Position numbers and translations under genes: made by a program
Assembly (NCBI GenBank): GCA_021613535.1
Contig: CP075495.1
Coordinates: 8,370,001 to 8,434,000, forward strand
Direction of reading: 5' to 3'
Length of the DNA: 64,000 bases
Origin: Adineta vaga
Lineage: Eukaryota; Rotifera
Part shown: positions 35,001 to 46,633 of the stretch, piece after piece
Layout: each line of letters opens with the position of its first letter
Position numbering within the stretch: the stretch's first letter is position 1
The notes under the pieces: generated by a model
What the model was told of the DNA's origin: nothing
Seen by the model: only the letters and a program-made list of their open reading frames with translations
Databases searched by the model: none

Positions 35001-36715
35001 GTTTGGTCGGATTGTCTGTGACCATTGTTAGTTGGTACAACTGAAATATTGAAAATAGTAGATTTTTTCTTGGATTAAGATGAAAGAAAGGTTTACATTG
35101 CCATTTTTTAGGTACAGTTAATGAATCTTGACGGATTTGATTGCTATCGGTGATGGATGGTAATTGAGCTAAGCAAATAAGAATCAATTTAGACATTCAA
35201 TCACTTGCTAAGAATAATGAAAATTTACTTATGAATTCTTGATTTTTTTGTTCTTTTTCATGTAAATTTTGATTTGAAACTCCTAGATAATCAAAACTAA
35301 TGAATGATATTTTCTAGAAGATTTGTTACCTTGTTGATTATTCATATTTGCTAATAATTGTTGTCGATTTGCTACACGAGCTGGAACAAAACTAAGAAAA
35401 CCATCTTTATCTTGTTTATTATCTTGAGTCAATGGTCTAAAATCATAAATAATGAAAAATCTTTCTTGAACAATTTATTTTTATATACTTTTCTCGTTCG
35501 ATTTGCATGCGTGTTTTTACAACCATTTCTTCCTTGTCACTGTTGTCAACGGTCTGTTCTTGATTTGAATTTTTAGTATTATCTGATGATACTTTTGTCA
35601 AAAAAGCCGGTAAATCGATTTTTGCTGGTCGTTTACGATCACAAATTTTCTCTTCTTGACTCCAATAGAGTAATGGACCACATGGTTGAAAATAGATCAA
35701 TTCACCATCACATTGAATATATGCATGTTGACTGAATGCAAACGGATAAAATTGTTCAGTTGTTGTTAAACATGGATTTGGCACAGCTATTTAAAAAAAA
35801 GTTTTTTCGATATATGCATGAATTTGTTTTCTGTAAAAAAACCAACCTTCTCGACAATTGAGACCATAACCTTTCAATGTATGACATACACAAACATAAT
35901 CTTGTTCATAATCATTTGTTGCCAATGGTCGACATTCAGCATTTGGACCGCAAGGTTTGTTCACACAGGAATTCATTGGTGTTTCACATCGATCACCAGT
36001 CCAATCTGGACGACAAGTACATTTAAATGTTGAATTTGATAATACGGAACAAACACCCTCATTTAAACATGGTTTAAGTGTTTCACATCTATTTACTAAT
36101 GGTATAGTAGCAGAAACATCACATGCATTGGTTTGTTCATTAAATTCAACACCATCTGGACATGTTAAGATTTCATAATGAAATTCATCGCGACAGAAAA
36201 TATATTTCGTTTTATCTTTGGAATAAGCAATTTTTGATGATGGTTGAGAACCACCACAGGGTGATGGTACTACAAAGAAATCACTTAGTAATTATTTAGA
36301 AAAACAAATTCGATACTAACATGGTTGAACATTTGATGTATCAGCGGATTTTTGGTTTGATCGTGGAATTTCGCTAAAAATCAAAAAAATATATGAAGTA
36401 AATTTATCAAGTTAGTATATACCTATTATCTGATGCTATTAATTCTTCGGTTTTGCCGTCTTCCAAAATCCGAAGTTTACCGAAAGGATAACCTTTTTCT
36501 ATGTTATCTGCATTGTTATCATCTATGAACATAAAGGCAAAGGTTATATTCATAAGAAACTTGTTAAATAATACGAACTATTATCATTGGTTTGTCCATG
36601 CACACCAAAGGCAATAAGTAGAACTAAGATAAAACTTAGTGAACGCTATAAAATGTAACCATAAAGTTTTGAAATAAAAACATTCTATAGGGAAAAATGT
36701 CATTTAACTAACCAT
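32036..36715 (-). CDS. Secreted chitin-binding/EGF protein with glutamine-rich repeat tail
   Basis: A multi-exon gene read from 36715 down to a stop at 32036-32038. Exon 1 is just the ATG. Exon 2 supplies a signal peptide (RSLSFILVLLIAFGVHG). Next come a peritrophin-A/CBM14-like chitin-binding domain (SPCGGSQPSS...YIFCRDEFHYEILTCPDG...ACD), two EGF-like domains (CETLKPCLNEGVC...; CVNKPCGPNAEC...), and a second CBM14-like domain (NPCLTTTEQFYPFAF...YIQCDGELIYF...CDRK). The rest is a long hydrophilic Gln/Asn/Ser-rich tail made of many small exons. Three neighbouring exons (33040-33465) are exact 105-nt duplicates, and related FQDQEQSW units recur near 33900. The C-terminus reads EATPPKVFGSWAPRSS. 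The protein is probably extracellular and binds chitin, for example in trophi, egg shell or cuticle; the tail is likely disordered. The domain calls are good; the exact number of tail exons is not settled. Confidence 0.82.
33040..33465 (-). repeat. Three tandem duplicated 105-nt exons
   Basis: Exons 33465-33361, 33309-33205 and 33144-33040 are each exactly 105 nt (35 codons) in the same phase, separated by introns of about 50-60 bp. Each encodes a unit of the form (A/G)QNQ...PQKV or SQKV...FQxQEQxWxN(R/K)F. The duplication unit includes the exon and its intron, so repeat number can change without disturbing the frame. Confidence 0.85.
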
Positions 36716-37897
36716 TCGTATAATCACGCAAAAGATTGTTTGTTAAGATCAAAACAAGATAGTCTTCGAATAGTCGATAAAATGAACACGAAACTAGTCG
36801 AATCATTCTTCTTATAGTTTCGAAGAACAGAGACTATAGATGAAGAAAGAACTACCTCGATTGTTATTGTTCACAATGATTCTAATATATTCATTTCATA
36901 CGAACACATAACAAATGACATATAGATTTCTAGAACATCATCTCGTCTGAACAGAAAAAGAAAATCAAATGTTATATTGGTGTACTGTCAGAGGAGTGAA
37001 ATATCGTTTCTTTCGTGAAATTAATAGTAAATGCACTTCTCACCAGTGACACCTATATATCGTTGACTATAGAAACTAGTAGATTTTAGAAAAACTTTTA
37101 TGAAACGGATTGTTGTTATACATACATATGATTTCATTGTAATATTTAACAAATATACAATTATTTCGTGTGAAAATAGTATATAAAAATATCTATTATG
37201 AAAGAAATAGCGATACAGTACTGCAAGTGAATGAAATGATCTAAATATATGGAAATGTAATGGAAATCAACTTGGGAATTTTCAACATTGATCTAACCTG
37301 ACTGATGGTATATGACTTGTGTTGTTGTATTCTTTGTGGAGGTTGTGGGTGGGTAAGGGTGAGGATGACAATAAGAAGAACACCCTCACCCTCAAACTGT
37401 ACGTACTACTAGATGATACCACCATTCAGGGGTCCCTTAATATTGTTAAAGTACTTGTGAAAATTTTACACGAACACAATTTTTGTCAATTGTCGAAAGT
37501 CAACACGGCGAAATTCTTGTTTTCCGAACAGATAACGACGAATAATTAAATGATTAATCTTTCGTCTGATATTCTTTTTTTCTTTTTTTCTCCTTTCAAG
37601 CAATAGTACTTCATTCTGATTCATCTTTTCATATGTATACATATACGATTTATGTTGATTTTTGACATATGAAACTATTTCACGCGTGTATAGAAATATG
37701 TCATCAATAACTTTTCTGCTCGTCTTCATTCTAAACATGATTTTAAAGACCTTGTCCCTATGTATCGTTCGATTTTCATTTCGAATAATTATGCAGTCAA
37801 CCGGAACATTAACTCTTCTTTTTCTTCTTTTCTGTTCAATCGTATTTTATATCTATAACAAACATTAACTAACCGATATTAAATACACAAAACTCCA
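36716..37897. other. Intergenic with small GC-richer patch
   Basis: Divergent promoter region between the chitin-binding gene and the OTU gene. A patch at about 37318-37440 is richer in GC and holds a perfect 9-bp inverted repeat, AGGGTGAGG at 37356-37364 and CCTCACCCT at 37384-37392. One frame there reads GSLNIVKVLVKILHEH, weakly ankyrin-like. No gene is supported. Confidence 0.4.
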
Positions 37898-38704
37898 ATG
37901 ATCTATACAATTGAAAATGTTTATATTCAACCTGTCAATCATAATATCTTATTTAATACGATAACAGCACCACAACCACCTATCATTTATCTACCAACAT
38001 CTGTTACATCTTATACATATTCTCAACCGATTCAAACTCAATATATTTATCCAATTCATACAATAAATCAGCAAACAAATGAATTTAAAAAAGTTTCTCA
38101 AGATTTTGTACAAAAAGAAAGAGCTAAAACTCCGGTTAAACGACCTCCGACACCATTATCCTCTGATGAACAATTGAATTTAAATCTTTCACGTTATGGT
38201 TATCGACGACAGTTAGTCAATGGAGATGGAAACTGTTTTTTTACTGCTATCGCTAGTCAATTAATAACATTATACAATCAAGATCGATATTTTCGTATAG
38301 CTATAAAACAACGTTTAAATCTTCCGGAGAATTTATTTACCAATATAACACAGTTAGCTCGAACATTAAGAAAATTAGTTTGTTTAGAATGGAAAATTAA
38401 TGATACAAAATATAAACCATATATCAATGATGTGAATTATTATGATGAAATACGAAAATTTCGTTCGGATAAATTTTATTCATCCATTCTAGGTGATATT
38501 TTACCATTAACAATCAGTAATTTAATAGGAGTACATATTAAAATAATTACCAATCTTAGTCAATGTCCATTGATTGATGTTTGTCCACAAGATGAACCAT
38601 TATTATCAATGAAATCGATGCCGATATTGACATTAGCATACAATCAAGAAAATGATGGACATTATGATATTGCTTTGGAAAAAAGAGACAAAGAAAGATT
38701 TTGA
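37898..38704 (+). CDS. OTU-domain cysteine protease
   Basis: A single exon of 268 residues. A Pro/Tyr/Gln-rich N-terminal third (1-95) is probably flexible. The OTU fold begins near RYGYRRQLVNGDGNCFFTAI, in which Asp110, Gly, Asn and Cys113 form the D-G-N-C active-site motif. The domain closes with the conserved histidine at His255 (DGHYDIAL). OTU proteases remove ubiquitin or ubiquitin-like chains. OTU-like frames also occur in some transposons and viruses, but I see no neighbouring transposase or terminal repeats. The lack of introns is unusual here and could reflect a retrocopy or transfer. Confidence 0.88.
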   Translation: MIYTIENVYIQPVNHNILFNTITAPQPPIIYLPTSVTSYTYSQPIQTQYIYPIHTINQQTNEFKKVSQDFVQKERAKTPVKRPPTPLSSDEQLNLNLSRYGYRRQLVNGDGNCFFTAIASQLITLYNQDRYFRIAIKQRLNLPENLFTNITQLARTLRKLVCLEWKINDTKYKPYINDVNYYDEIRKFRSDKFYSSILGDILPLTISNLIGVHIKIITNLSQCPLIDVCPQDEPLLSMKSMPILTLAYNQENDGHYDIALEKRDKERF

Positions 38705-39364
38705 TGATCAATTTCAGTATGTGAGATATGAATAAAAGCAAAACATTTATTTCATTTCCTTGCAGAAAATGAGAAAAGTATAGATATAAATTACACGGTT
38801 CTAATAATCAATAGTTATTCAAAATGTGTTCTATATCATTTTTGATAATATCGAGACAGAAAAGGTCAACAGAATTCGTTTTCTATATTTCTTTTTATAA
38901 ATCAATAATGGTTGCTTCTTTAACCTTATTTTATAAATAACAACCACAGTCATTACGCCATAACATCAGAATATGTATTGATTCAAAGAAAAAAACATAT
39001 TTCCTGTGAAAATCATTGTTGGTGAAATTCGTAAAACTGCTTCAATCTTAACAATTACTGATACGATATTATGCAAACAATCTAGAATATTATTTCTAGG
39101 TACTTTCATGTTATCGGTAGAAGTTATTTTTGTAGTGATAAACATTTTGTAAATATAATTCCTTGCATGCTAAGCAAAAGTTTATTTTGATCCAAAATAT
39201 AATAGATTACCTTTCGATATATGTAAAATATCACAGTTTTTGAATTACGAACAATTATAAAATGTCTGGCAGAATCACATGTGCGAGAAAGAGAAAGGAA
39301 AGATTGATGTCTATATATAAATCATGAATCTGAATTGATTGATTCAGTTTTAGTGAAGAACAAT
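38705..39364. other. Intergenic, nothing recognised
   Basis: AT-rich spacer between the OTU gene and the CxxC mini-protein gene. No features beyond short homopolymers. Confidence 0.45.
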
Positions 39365-39640
39365 ATGGGTGCTGAATATAGTCATCAAGGGAAAAATACT
39401 GCTGTCGGAAGACATCTCATATATGAAACGTATGGCGGACGAGGAAAAAGTCGATCTACTGAACGTTGTTGGAAATGTGGTGGTCATGGAAGACTTTATG
39501 TTGAATATGAATGTAATTCATGTCGTTTAGAAGAACGAACAACGTGGTCAAATTATACACGAAGTTGTTCATGCAATGGCTATGGTCGCCAAACATCGAC
39601 TGAAATTTGTGATGATTGTCGTGGCCGTGGTTGTCAATAG
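39365..39640 (+). CDS. Small DnaJ-type CxxCxGxG zinc-finger protein
   Basis: The frame from the ATG at 39365 gives 91 residues starting MGAEYS, a plausible myristoylation start; an in-frame upstream ATG at 39335 would add ten. The C-terminal half has four paired-cysteine motifs: CWKCGGHG, CNSCR, CSCNGYG and CDDCRGRG. Such CxxCxGxG repeats are the zinc-binding hallmark of the cysteine-rich domain of DnaJ/Hsp40. There is no J domain, so it is a stand-alone zinc-binding mini-protein of unknown role, perhaps in protein folding or disulfide chemistry. Confidence 0.68.
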   Translation: MGAEYSHQGKNTAVGRHLIYETYGGRGKSRSTERCWKCGGHGRLYVEYECNSCRLEERTTWSNYTRSCSCNGYGRQTSTEICDDCRGRGCQ

Positions 39641-39745
39641 GAAGAAAAGGAAAAGAAACTATTATTTTTGGGAATATTTCTTCTTGTTCGTTTTTATTTT
39701 ACTAACTGAAGAATAAAACAAAAGAAATGCTTTGTGTAGAAACAA

Positions 39746-41218
39746 TTATTTTGCTTTAGATGCAGCTTTTTGTTCTTTAAGAATGGGTGGTGGAGGCGGA
39801 ATAACAGTTGTTGTTGCTGCTGTTGTAGGTGCTGAGCCTTTTTCTGCTTGGACAATACTTGGTGATATTGATGAACGAATTAAACGTTGTTTTGGATTTG
39901 AAAGCGGTGTTGTTTCTTTATCTTTTCTTGAACTACTTGGCGATCTTGATGCTCTTACTACTTGTTGTTTAATTAGAGCAGGAGGCACAGGAGGAGCTGG
40001 TGGTATACATGTTGGTACAGATGCTTGAACAGATGGAACAGGTGGTACTGAATCTTTTTCATTAGTTAGAACACTTGGCGATTTCGATGATTTTTCTGAA
40101 TGATGTTTTGAATGTGATAATGGTGTTGGTTCTTTTGAGTTTTGTCGACGATGATATTGACAATGATAATGATGATGATGATGATGTTTAGATTTATGTC
40201 TTTCATCAGATCTATGCCGATGATGTTGACGATGAGAACTTGTATGTGGTGTAGGTGAATTTGTTCGACGACGATATACATGCGGTGATTTATGACGCTG
40301 ATGTTTATCAGATTCTGTTTCTTTTGATTTATTAAAATTAGCGATACCAGGATGTTTTTGTAATTGTCGCCGTGCTTCTTTTAAATGTGTGTAGTTTTCT
40401 AATAAATTTGTATCAATGCTAATCAGATAATTGATTGTACTATAAACTATCAGATCTGCTAATGATATATGTGAACCTAGATAGAATGGGCCATGACGAT
40501 CAAATACAGTATAAAGCTCTTCAAATTGTTTTAAATAATTTGATGCTAATTCAACTATTGATTGTTGTAGCGTTTGATCTTCTGTAGAAGCAGAAGAATC
40601 TGTTCGTTCAGAGATTTTTTCTTGTAATTGTCGAGCAATTTCAGTAACTATGTCAACAATAGCATGATCATGTTTACCTGTACCATATAAATGAAATTCC
40701 CGTGCTAAATAACGTACAATGGCATGTAAATGAAAGATTCGAAATTGATTATTTACACGCAAAATGGGTAATTGCTGAAACGGTATTTGTTCTTTTATAT
40801 GCATCCAATCCTCTGATTTCAAATGTTTATCTTTGTAAGATACGCCAACAAATGCAAATATTAATCGAATAATATCACTTTGTGTACTTGTAATTAGATC
40901 GTATAATTTGAATGAATTATTATTTTCATTAGTTTGTTGACTAATCGGTCGTTGTTGATTTTGCGATGATTTCTGTTGTTGCGGCTGTAGTTGTTGTTGT
41001 TGTTGTTGAGGCGGTGGCTGATACTGCTGCTGCTGTTGTTGTTGCTGTTGAGAAGGTGGTGCTTTTTGTGGTTCAGATTTTGGTCTTGGATGTAGATATG
41101 GTGAATTGTAATAGTGTGGAATTGGAGGCGAAGTAATGCCATAATTATTTGGTAGTCCAGAATAAGGCGCGGGTCCATATGGTGATGGATAGAAATTGAT
41201 ACCATTGTTCATGATCAT
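39746..41218 (-). CDS. Sigma-GST-fold protein with polyQ and His/Pro-rich tails
   Basis: One exon, 490 residues. The first 100 are Pro/Tyr-rich and then a glutamine-rich tract (57-90). A glutathione S-transferase domain follows: thioredoxin-like half about 103-180 (IIRLIFAFVGVSYKD, SEDWMHIKEQIPFQQLPIL, HAIVRYLAREF) and helical half about 185-305 (PFYLGSHISLADLIVYS). This matches sigma-class GSTs. The tail (306-490) is rich in His, Ser and Pro, with a run of six histidines. In the usual alignment the catalytic tyrosine position holds Asp, the R-G-R-A-E segment reads S-T-Q-S-D, and Q-S before AI is H-L. Trp and Lys of the glutathione pocket and QLP remain. It is probably a GST-derived binding or scaffold protein, not an active transferase. 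Confidence 0.83.
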   Translation of the reverse strand: MIMNNGINFYPSPYGPAPYSGLPNNYGITSPPIPHYYNSPYLHPRPKSEPQKAPPSQQQQQQQQQYQPPPQQQQQQLQPQQQKSSQNQQRPISQQTNENNNSFKLYDLITSTQSDIIRLIFAFVGVSYKDKHLKSEDWMHIKEQIPFQQLPILRVNNQFRIFHLHAIVRYLAREFHLYGTGKHDHAIVDIVTEIARQLQEKISERTDSSASTEDQTLQQSIVELASNYLKQFEELYTVFDRHGPFYLGSHISLADLIVYSTINYLISIDTNLLENYTHLKEARRQLQKHPGIANFNKSKETESDKHQRHKSPHVYRRRTNSPTPHTSSHRQHHRHRSDERHKSKHHHHHHYHCQYHRRQNSKEPTPLSHSKHHSEKSSKSPSVLTNEKDSVPPVPSVQASVPTCIPPAPPVPPALIKQQVVRASRSPSSSRKDKETTPLSNPKQRLIRSSISPSIVQAEKGSAPTTAATTTVIPPPPPILKEQKAASKAK

Positions 41219-41815
41219 CTTTCTACGCTCGAATATATGTAGATAGAACGGAAGTTGTGTTAATGTGTCGAGTTAGATCGATGATAATGATGATGTAAGA
41301 GTTTGCAAACGAAATGAATATATCAAAGCATCTATCAGTGAACCGTCCCTTTTTTTCAATATATATATATATATATATGCGCTGTATATGAAAGGTACAG
41401 TCACTAATAGATAGGTGATGATGAAGATCGATGACACGTACATATGTCGATGTATGTAATAAATTTTCAAATGATATCTGATTGATTGCAGTGAGAAAGT
41501 AAAAAAAAGACTATATCAGTGATAATAATGCATATCTGCAATTTTGATCAATTCGAATTTATAGATCTATCATTAATAAATGACTTTCAGAGGTGACTAT
41601 CATTAATAAAATAGTTTCGAACACATTTGGTCATCTTTCATTGCTATTCCTACAGAGAATGATTGTTCGATTGACATATTAGAATTTAAAAAGACTTCCT
41701 TTTTATTTAAGTTTTCTCCATATCATGACAAAGGGTTTACAAACAATCGGTATAGGAACAAGAGTACAATTCACACACATACATGCACAATGTAATACTA
41801 GAAAACAAATTTGAA
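41219..41815. other. Promoter side of the GST-fold gene and 3' side of DDB1
   Basis: Contains a TA run at 41359-41379. No coding sequence is supported. Confidence 0.45.
41359..41379. repeat. TA dinucleotide microsatellite
   Basis: A pure TA run about 140 bases upstream of the start codon of the GST-fold gene. Confidence 0.85.
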
Positions 41816-44800
41816 TCAATGTATTCGTGAAAGTTCTTCAATGATTTTGACTAGTTCTTCAACAGTTATATTCGATTGATTCTGATTGTCTTCATTCTAA
41901 ATATGAACAAATCAATAGTGATTTCAATAAATAAAATGAATGAAAAACATACATGTAAATCTTTGATTAGTTCAACTTGAACTATTTTCGGTAAGTCAAG
42001 GTACAATTCAATTAGATCACCATCAATAAAACCAGAAGAACTATTTGAATATCTGTCAATTTTCAATGAACGCCACACATTATAATCAATTTTACCAACA
42101 CTTGGTATATGTCGAGCAAGGACTTTTTCTAATGACAGTAGTAATAAATATAATGATGATGATAGCTGAAGAACAAGACCAATGTAACCAGATATTGCAC
42201 CCATTAATGTGCATGTTTCAAAAGAAATAGACGATTCAGTTGTTTGTTGTGTAACAAGATGACCTAAATAAAGATCATTGATTTAGTCATAGCTCATATG
42301 ACATCGAATCGTGACGAAACTTTGCTTGCTATGAATCATTTCTTTTTTCGTTACAATTTATAACTTGTTATTTTATGAAATCATTAGAATAGTTCAAGTT
42401 TCTTTTTCTCTATATAGATGTATCGCAGATTCATGACCATGACATGAAAAATTAACCTTTACTAATAGTTTACGTCGTATAGAAAAAGAAACGTGCATAT
42501 TTACCATGTCGAAATACGTTAATCTCTTCTCCTAAATGGAATTGTCCAAATTGATTTAACATATTTCTTTCTAATTCTTTCGTTGCATCACTATTCTTAT
42601 GGTATGATATTAAATTTCCACAACTTTCTGCACAAATGAAAGTATCATCATCAATAAATTGACAGGCGGTAGTCAATTGTGGATAGACATTATGAGCAAT
42701 CTAGATATTAATTGATGAAAATTAAAGAGAAAGTGTTAATAAGAAAGTAACTACTTCTTCAAATATATGTTCATCAGTCTTGTAGCGAAGAACAGTCATT
42801 GAACCTAATAGATCATTAAATAAAATAAAATCATCTTTGACTTTTAATTCTAAACATTCAACACGAGCAATATAAGATTTCGATAATTGAGTTAATTCAG
42901 ATTTTTGTGAGGAATATTCAAATAATTGAATCTAAATTTAGATATTAAAAAAGACAATTTATATACATCACAGAAAAATGAAGTTTTCTTACAGAATTGT
43001 CAATGGCAACAAGTAATCTTCCTTGAAATGGTACAATTCGATGTGGTATGCCATTCACTTCTTTCTCCGTAATTATTGTCAATTGATTATCTTTATAACG
43101 AAATAGAATCAATCGACCAAGTCTTTGTCCATCCTCATCATCATTGTCATCATTTTCTGAGATAAATGTAGTACCAATTACAATATATGATGTTGGAAGA
43201 TCATCCGTAAAGATTGTCGTACATAAACTTATTGCTTCTTCACCGTTCAATAGTTTCATCGAGATACGAGCTAAAACATGATTTGATATATGATATATTT
43301 TGCAAACGAGACAACTCGAAGTTCAAAACGACATTTTCTTCTATCAAACTCAGTGTCATAAGACATACATATCTTTCGTTTAAACTCTAGACAAGAATAC
43401 CTTCATGTGTAAGTTGATCTAAAATTACAATTGAACTACAAATATTATTGCATTGTTGATGTGCCATATCTTCAATTGTTTTTATTTTCGTTGTACAATC
43501 GATTTTTTTATGTGTTTGTTTACTAATCGATACAATACTATCGGTTTGACATTCACCATTCGATTGAGTTAAAATAACATAAACTTTTTCTTCATCCATA
43601 AACGTAATACGTCGTGCAGATTCACCTAATCCTAATGAACGTATATGTAACTTTTGTATATCATCAATTCGACCAAGTATAACACCCATATCAGTAACTA
43701 ACGTTAAACATGCTCCATATAATTCCGAATTAAATGAACACATACAAACAATTTCACGTAAATTAACAGATGAAAAAATAAGTTTATTATTAACTGTAGA
43801 TATTACTGATGGATGATCACTACAAGCAAAGAGAACCGTCCGTGAATGATTCATTATCGAAGATAAATCTGGATGTTGACAAATTGTTAATGTCGTTGGT
43901 TTTGTACCTAAGGAGACTTTTTTACGATCAAATAATATACCTTGTTCAGGATTAAGTAAATAATATAGAATAGGACCATCAGCTAAGGAAATAAATACAT
44001 ATGGTTGAGAATCAAATGTTATCATTACAACAGATCGTGGTAATGAATCTAATAGAAAGAAAAATCAAATTTAGAATTTGATTGAAAGAAAAAATATTTT
44101 ACCTGAAATAAGTGATTCTTTGTGCAGAATTTCAAGAGTCGGTAATCGACCTATCCAAATAGATATTTGTGTCCAAAGACCAATTACACAAAGATCAGTT
44201 CGTTCATCTTGAGAATTTAATGGTGTTATATCCAAACAAGCAATATTATATGGTAATTGACATTGACTAGACGAAATTATTATTTCCATTTTGAATTTCT
44301 TTTTCAATAATTTGATTTACCTGATTTGTGTTAGACTATGAAATCCAATTTCAAAATAAAACAATTCATTTCCACTAGCACATACACATTGTGTTGTATT
44401 TACCGATGCTACTGTGATTTCTTTATTTTCATTTCTCCATTCGATTACTAAATCATGACCATGATTACCAATTAAACGAATCGAATGAGTTGTTATCTAA
44501 TAAAATAAACGTAACTATTTTTTCTTGACAAAAGAAGAATTTCGTGATTTTACTTGTAAATATTGATTGGATATGACATTTGTACAAAATAATGTCTGAT
44601 GTTGAAAATCAAAAGCAACTAATTCGATTTCTTCAATTTCGTCATTTTGTAATTGAAATAATCTATTTGAAAGACAAGAAAGTAGTAGAAAAGATAGAAC
44701 ATAAATGAAATTGACCTTGTTTGATCGAAGAATGCAACAACAAGATGATTATCATATTGATTATTAATTTTTAATGGCCAAATACCTTGAAAAAAAACAA

Positions 44801-46633
44801 AAGATATTTTCAATAAACAATAAATGAATGAGAACCTTTAATATTTCGTAAATCAATAACTGCATGTTCATGAATTCCAATTCCTGTTCGAATAAAACGT
44901 AATGTTGAATCTTTTCTACAACCTGAGCATGTAACTAACTACAATAAATCATTTCGATTAATTCCTGATAATTTTTGTTTTGTCTTTCTTACTTGACGAT
45001 TTTGTCGATCAAGATCAACAAAACACATATCAAGAATCGGTCCAAGATTTGTATACGATTCAAGTACTTCGAAATAACTACCATTCTGTTGTTGTTGTTG
45101 TTCAGGAAGAAGCTGAAGTATTGAATAGATAAATTCAATTTAAGAAAAGACAACAACTGTATAATACTCGAATTAGTTGACTATCACCCAAATGTGAACC
45201 AATAAAAACAACACTATTATCAATGTACGTCAAATATCGACTAATGGATACTTCACCGAGAAAATTTAACTGAAACATTGAAATGTAAAAAGAATCGATA
45301 GATTAATTGCTAAAATTTCTTTTGTTTACTTTCATATCAGATATTGTTGATAAGCTTTCATTTTGTTTTTTATGTTCAAGAACGAGTAAATAAAGTTTTC
45401 CACTATCATCAAGTAACAAGTATCGATAACAATGATCAATGCAACAATAACTAATGATTGATGATGTTTCCTAAAGAATTCACAAAATAAAGTTATATCA
45501 ATTGAATTTCCATACACATAAATATAAAAGTCGATTGGTGAGTATTCTTACTTGTAAGAGAGGTAATTTCATTTGTAATTTTGTCTCGTTTTCTCTAAAT
45601 ATTACAATAAAATTTCGACCGAGAACAATACAGGTGATATTGTTTTGTCCAACTAAATATTAAGATAGATTAGCAATGAGTAATTAACTTTATTAATTCA
45701 CCTGAAATAAGAAATAATGCTTTTGATAATGTCAACTTTTCTTTCCAAGAAAGTCGTTTTGTATCACGTTCTTTTAATTCGATTTCATACGTTTGTAAAT
45801 AGTATTCTTCTGGTTCATTTCCATTTATAAAATAAAATTCTGATTTTCTCTAATTGATAGAAAAAGCAAATTATAATGAAAAAAGAAATCAAAACAAAGA
45901 TATTACTGAATGTAAAATAATGAATGTTGGTCTTTGATGATCGAATAGAAATTGAATATCGATTATATTCTGTTCGTCAATTCTAAAGCACAATAATTTC
46001 GTATCGATTAATGAAGAAGATTTGAACATACTTTATATTAAAAGTTTCAAAATTTTTAGAAGAAGATTCATTAGAAGCGAAATCTTTTACAAAGATCACT
46101 TTGAGAATTCCTTCTAAAATATGTAATAGAATAAGACCATGTTTAGTATCAATTGTACAAAATGGTGAATGAGTTGAAACTTTGCCAGTGTCCTAAATCA
46201 ATGTGTGTTAAGTTTTATAAAAAAATTTATCATTCAAATTCCTACCTCTAGTAAACCATGACATTTCGTTAATATTTCATATGGTTCATTATCAGTTTTT
46301 TGACAATCCAGTATCATTCCATGACATTTTTCTGTTAGAATAAATAGAACATCTTTGTTCATACACTAATTGAATAAAAACAATATAAATCAGTTGTTAA
46401 ATATTCAAAATTTTCATTACAGGTAAACGAAAACATTTGAGAATTTTGATTCTTCCATATATACAAACATCTTTGACTAGCTTTAAACCATCGGATCCAA
46501 TAATATAGATTTCAAAATGTGTATTTTTAGCAACAATCAAATTCAATTCAATTGATGATGTGAAATAACCTGTAGCTAATGCTGTTATTTCAGTAGGTTT
46601 TTGTACTGTTACCACGTAATTTGTTGCAGTCAT
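41816..46633 (-). CDS. DDB1: DDB1, adaptor of CUL4 ubiquitin ligases
   Basis: Many short exons run from the ATG at 46633 to a stop at 41816-41818. The N-terminus ([34 protein letters not shown]) is unmistakably DDB1. Conserved blocks continue along the gene, including [27 protein letters not shown]-type propeller repeats, [49 protein letters not shown] and the C-terminal [14 protein letters not shown], which ends like the human protein. DDB1 is a three-propeller scaffold that links CUL4-RBX1 to DCAF substrate receptors, acting in DNA damage repair, replication licensing and proteolysis. The gene seems complete. Introns are mostly 50-70 bp, the largest about 210 bp near 42263-42500. It faces RSPH14 head-to-head. 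Confidence 0.95.

Noticed and set aside
37341-37364. TGTGGG followed by GGGT runs, recalling the bdelloid telomeric unit
   Set aside because: Only one TGTGGG unit is present, with no array.
41040-41218. Alternative histidine- and asparagine-rich frames overlapping the GST-fold gene
   Set aside because: They arise from glutamine and histidine codon repeats read in other frames.
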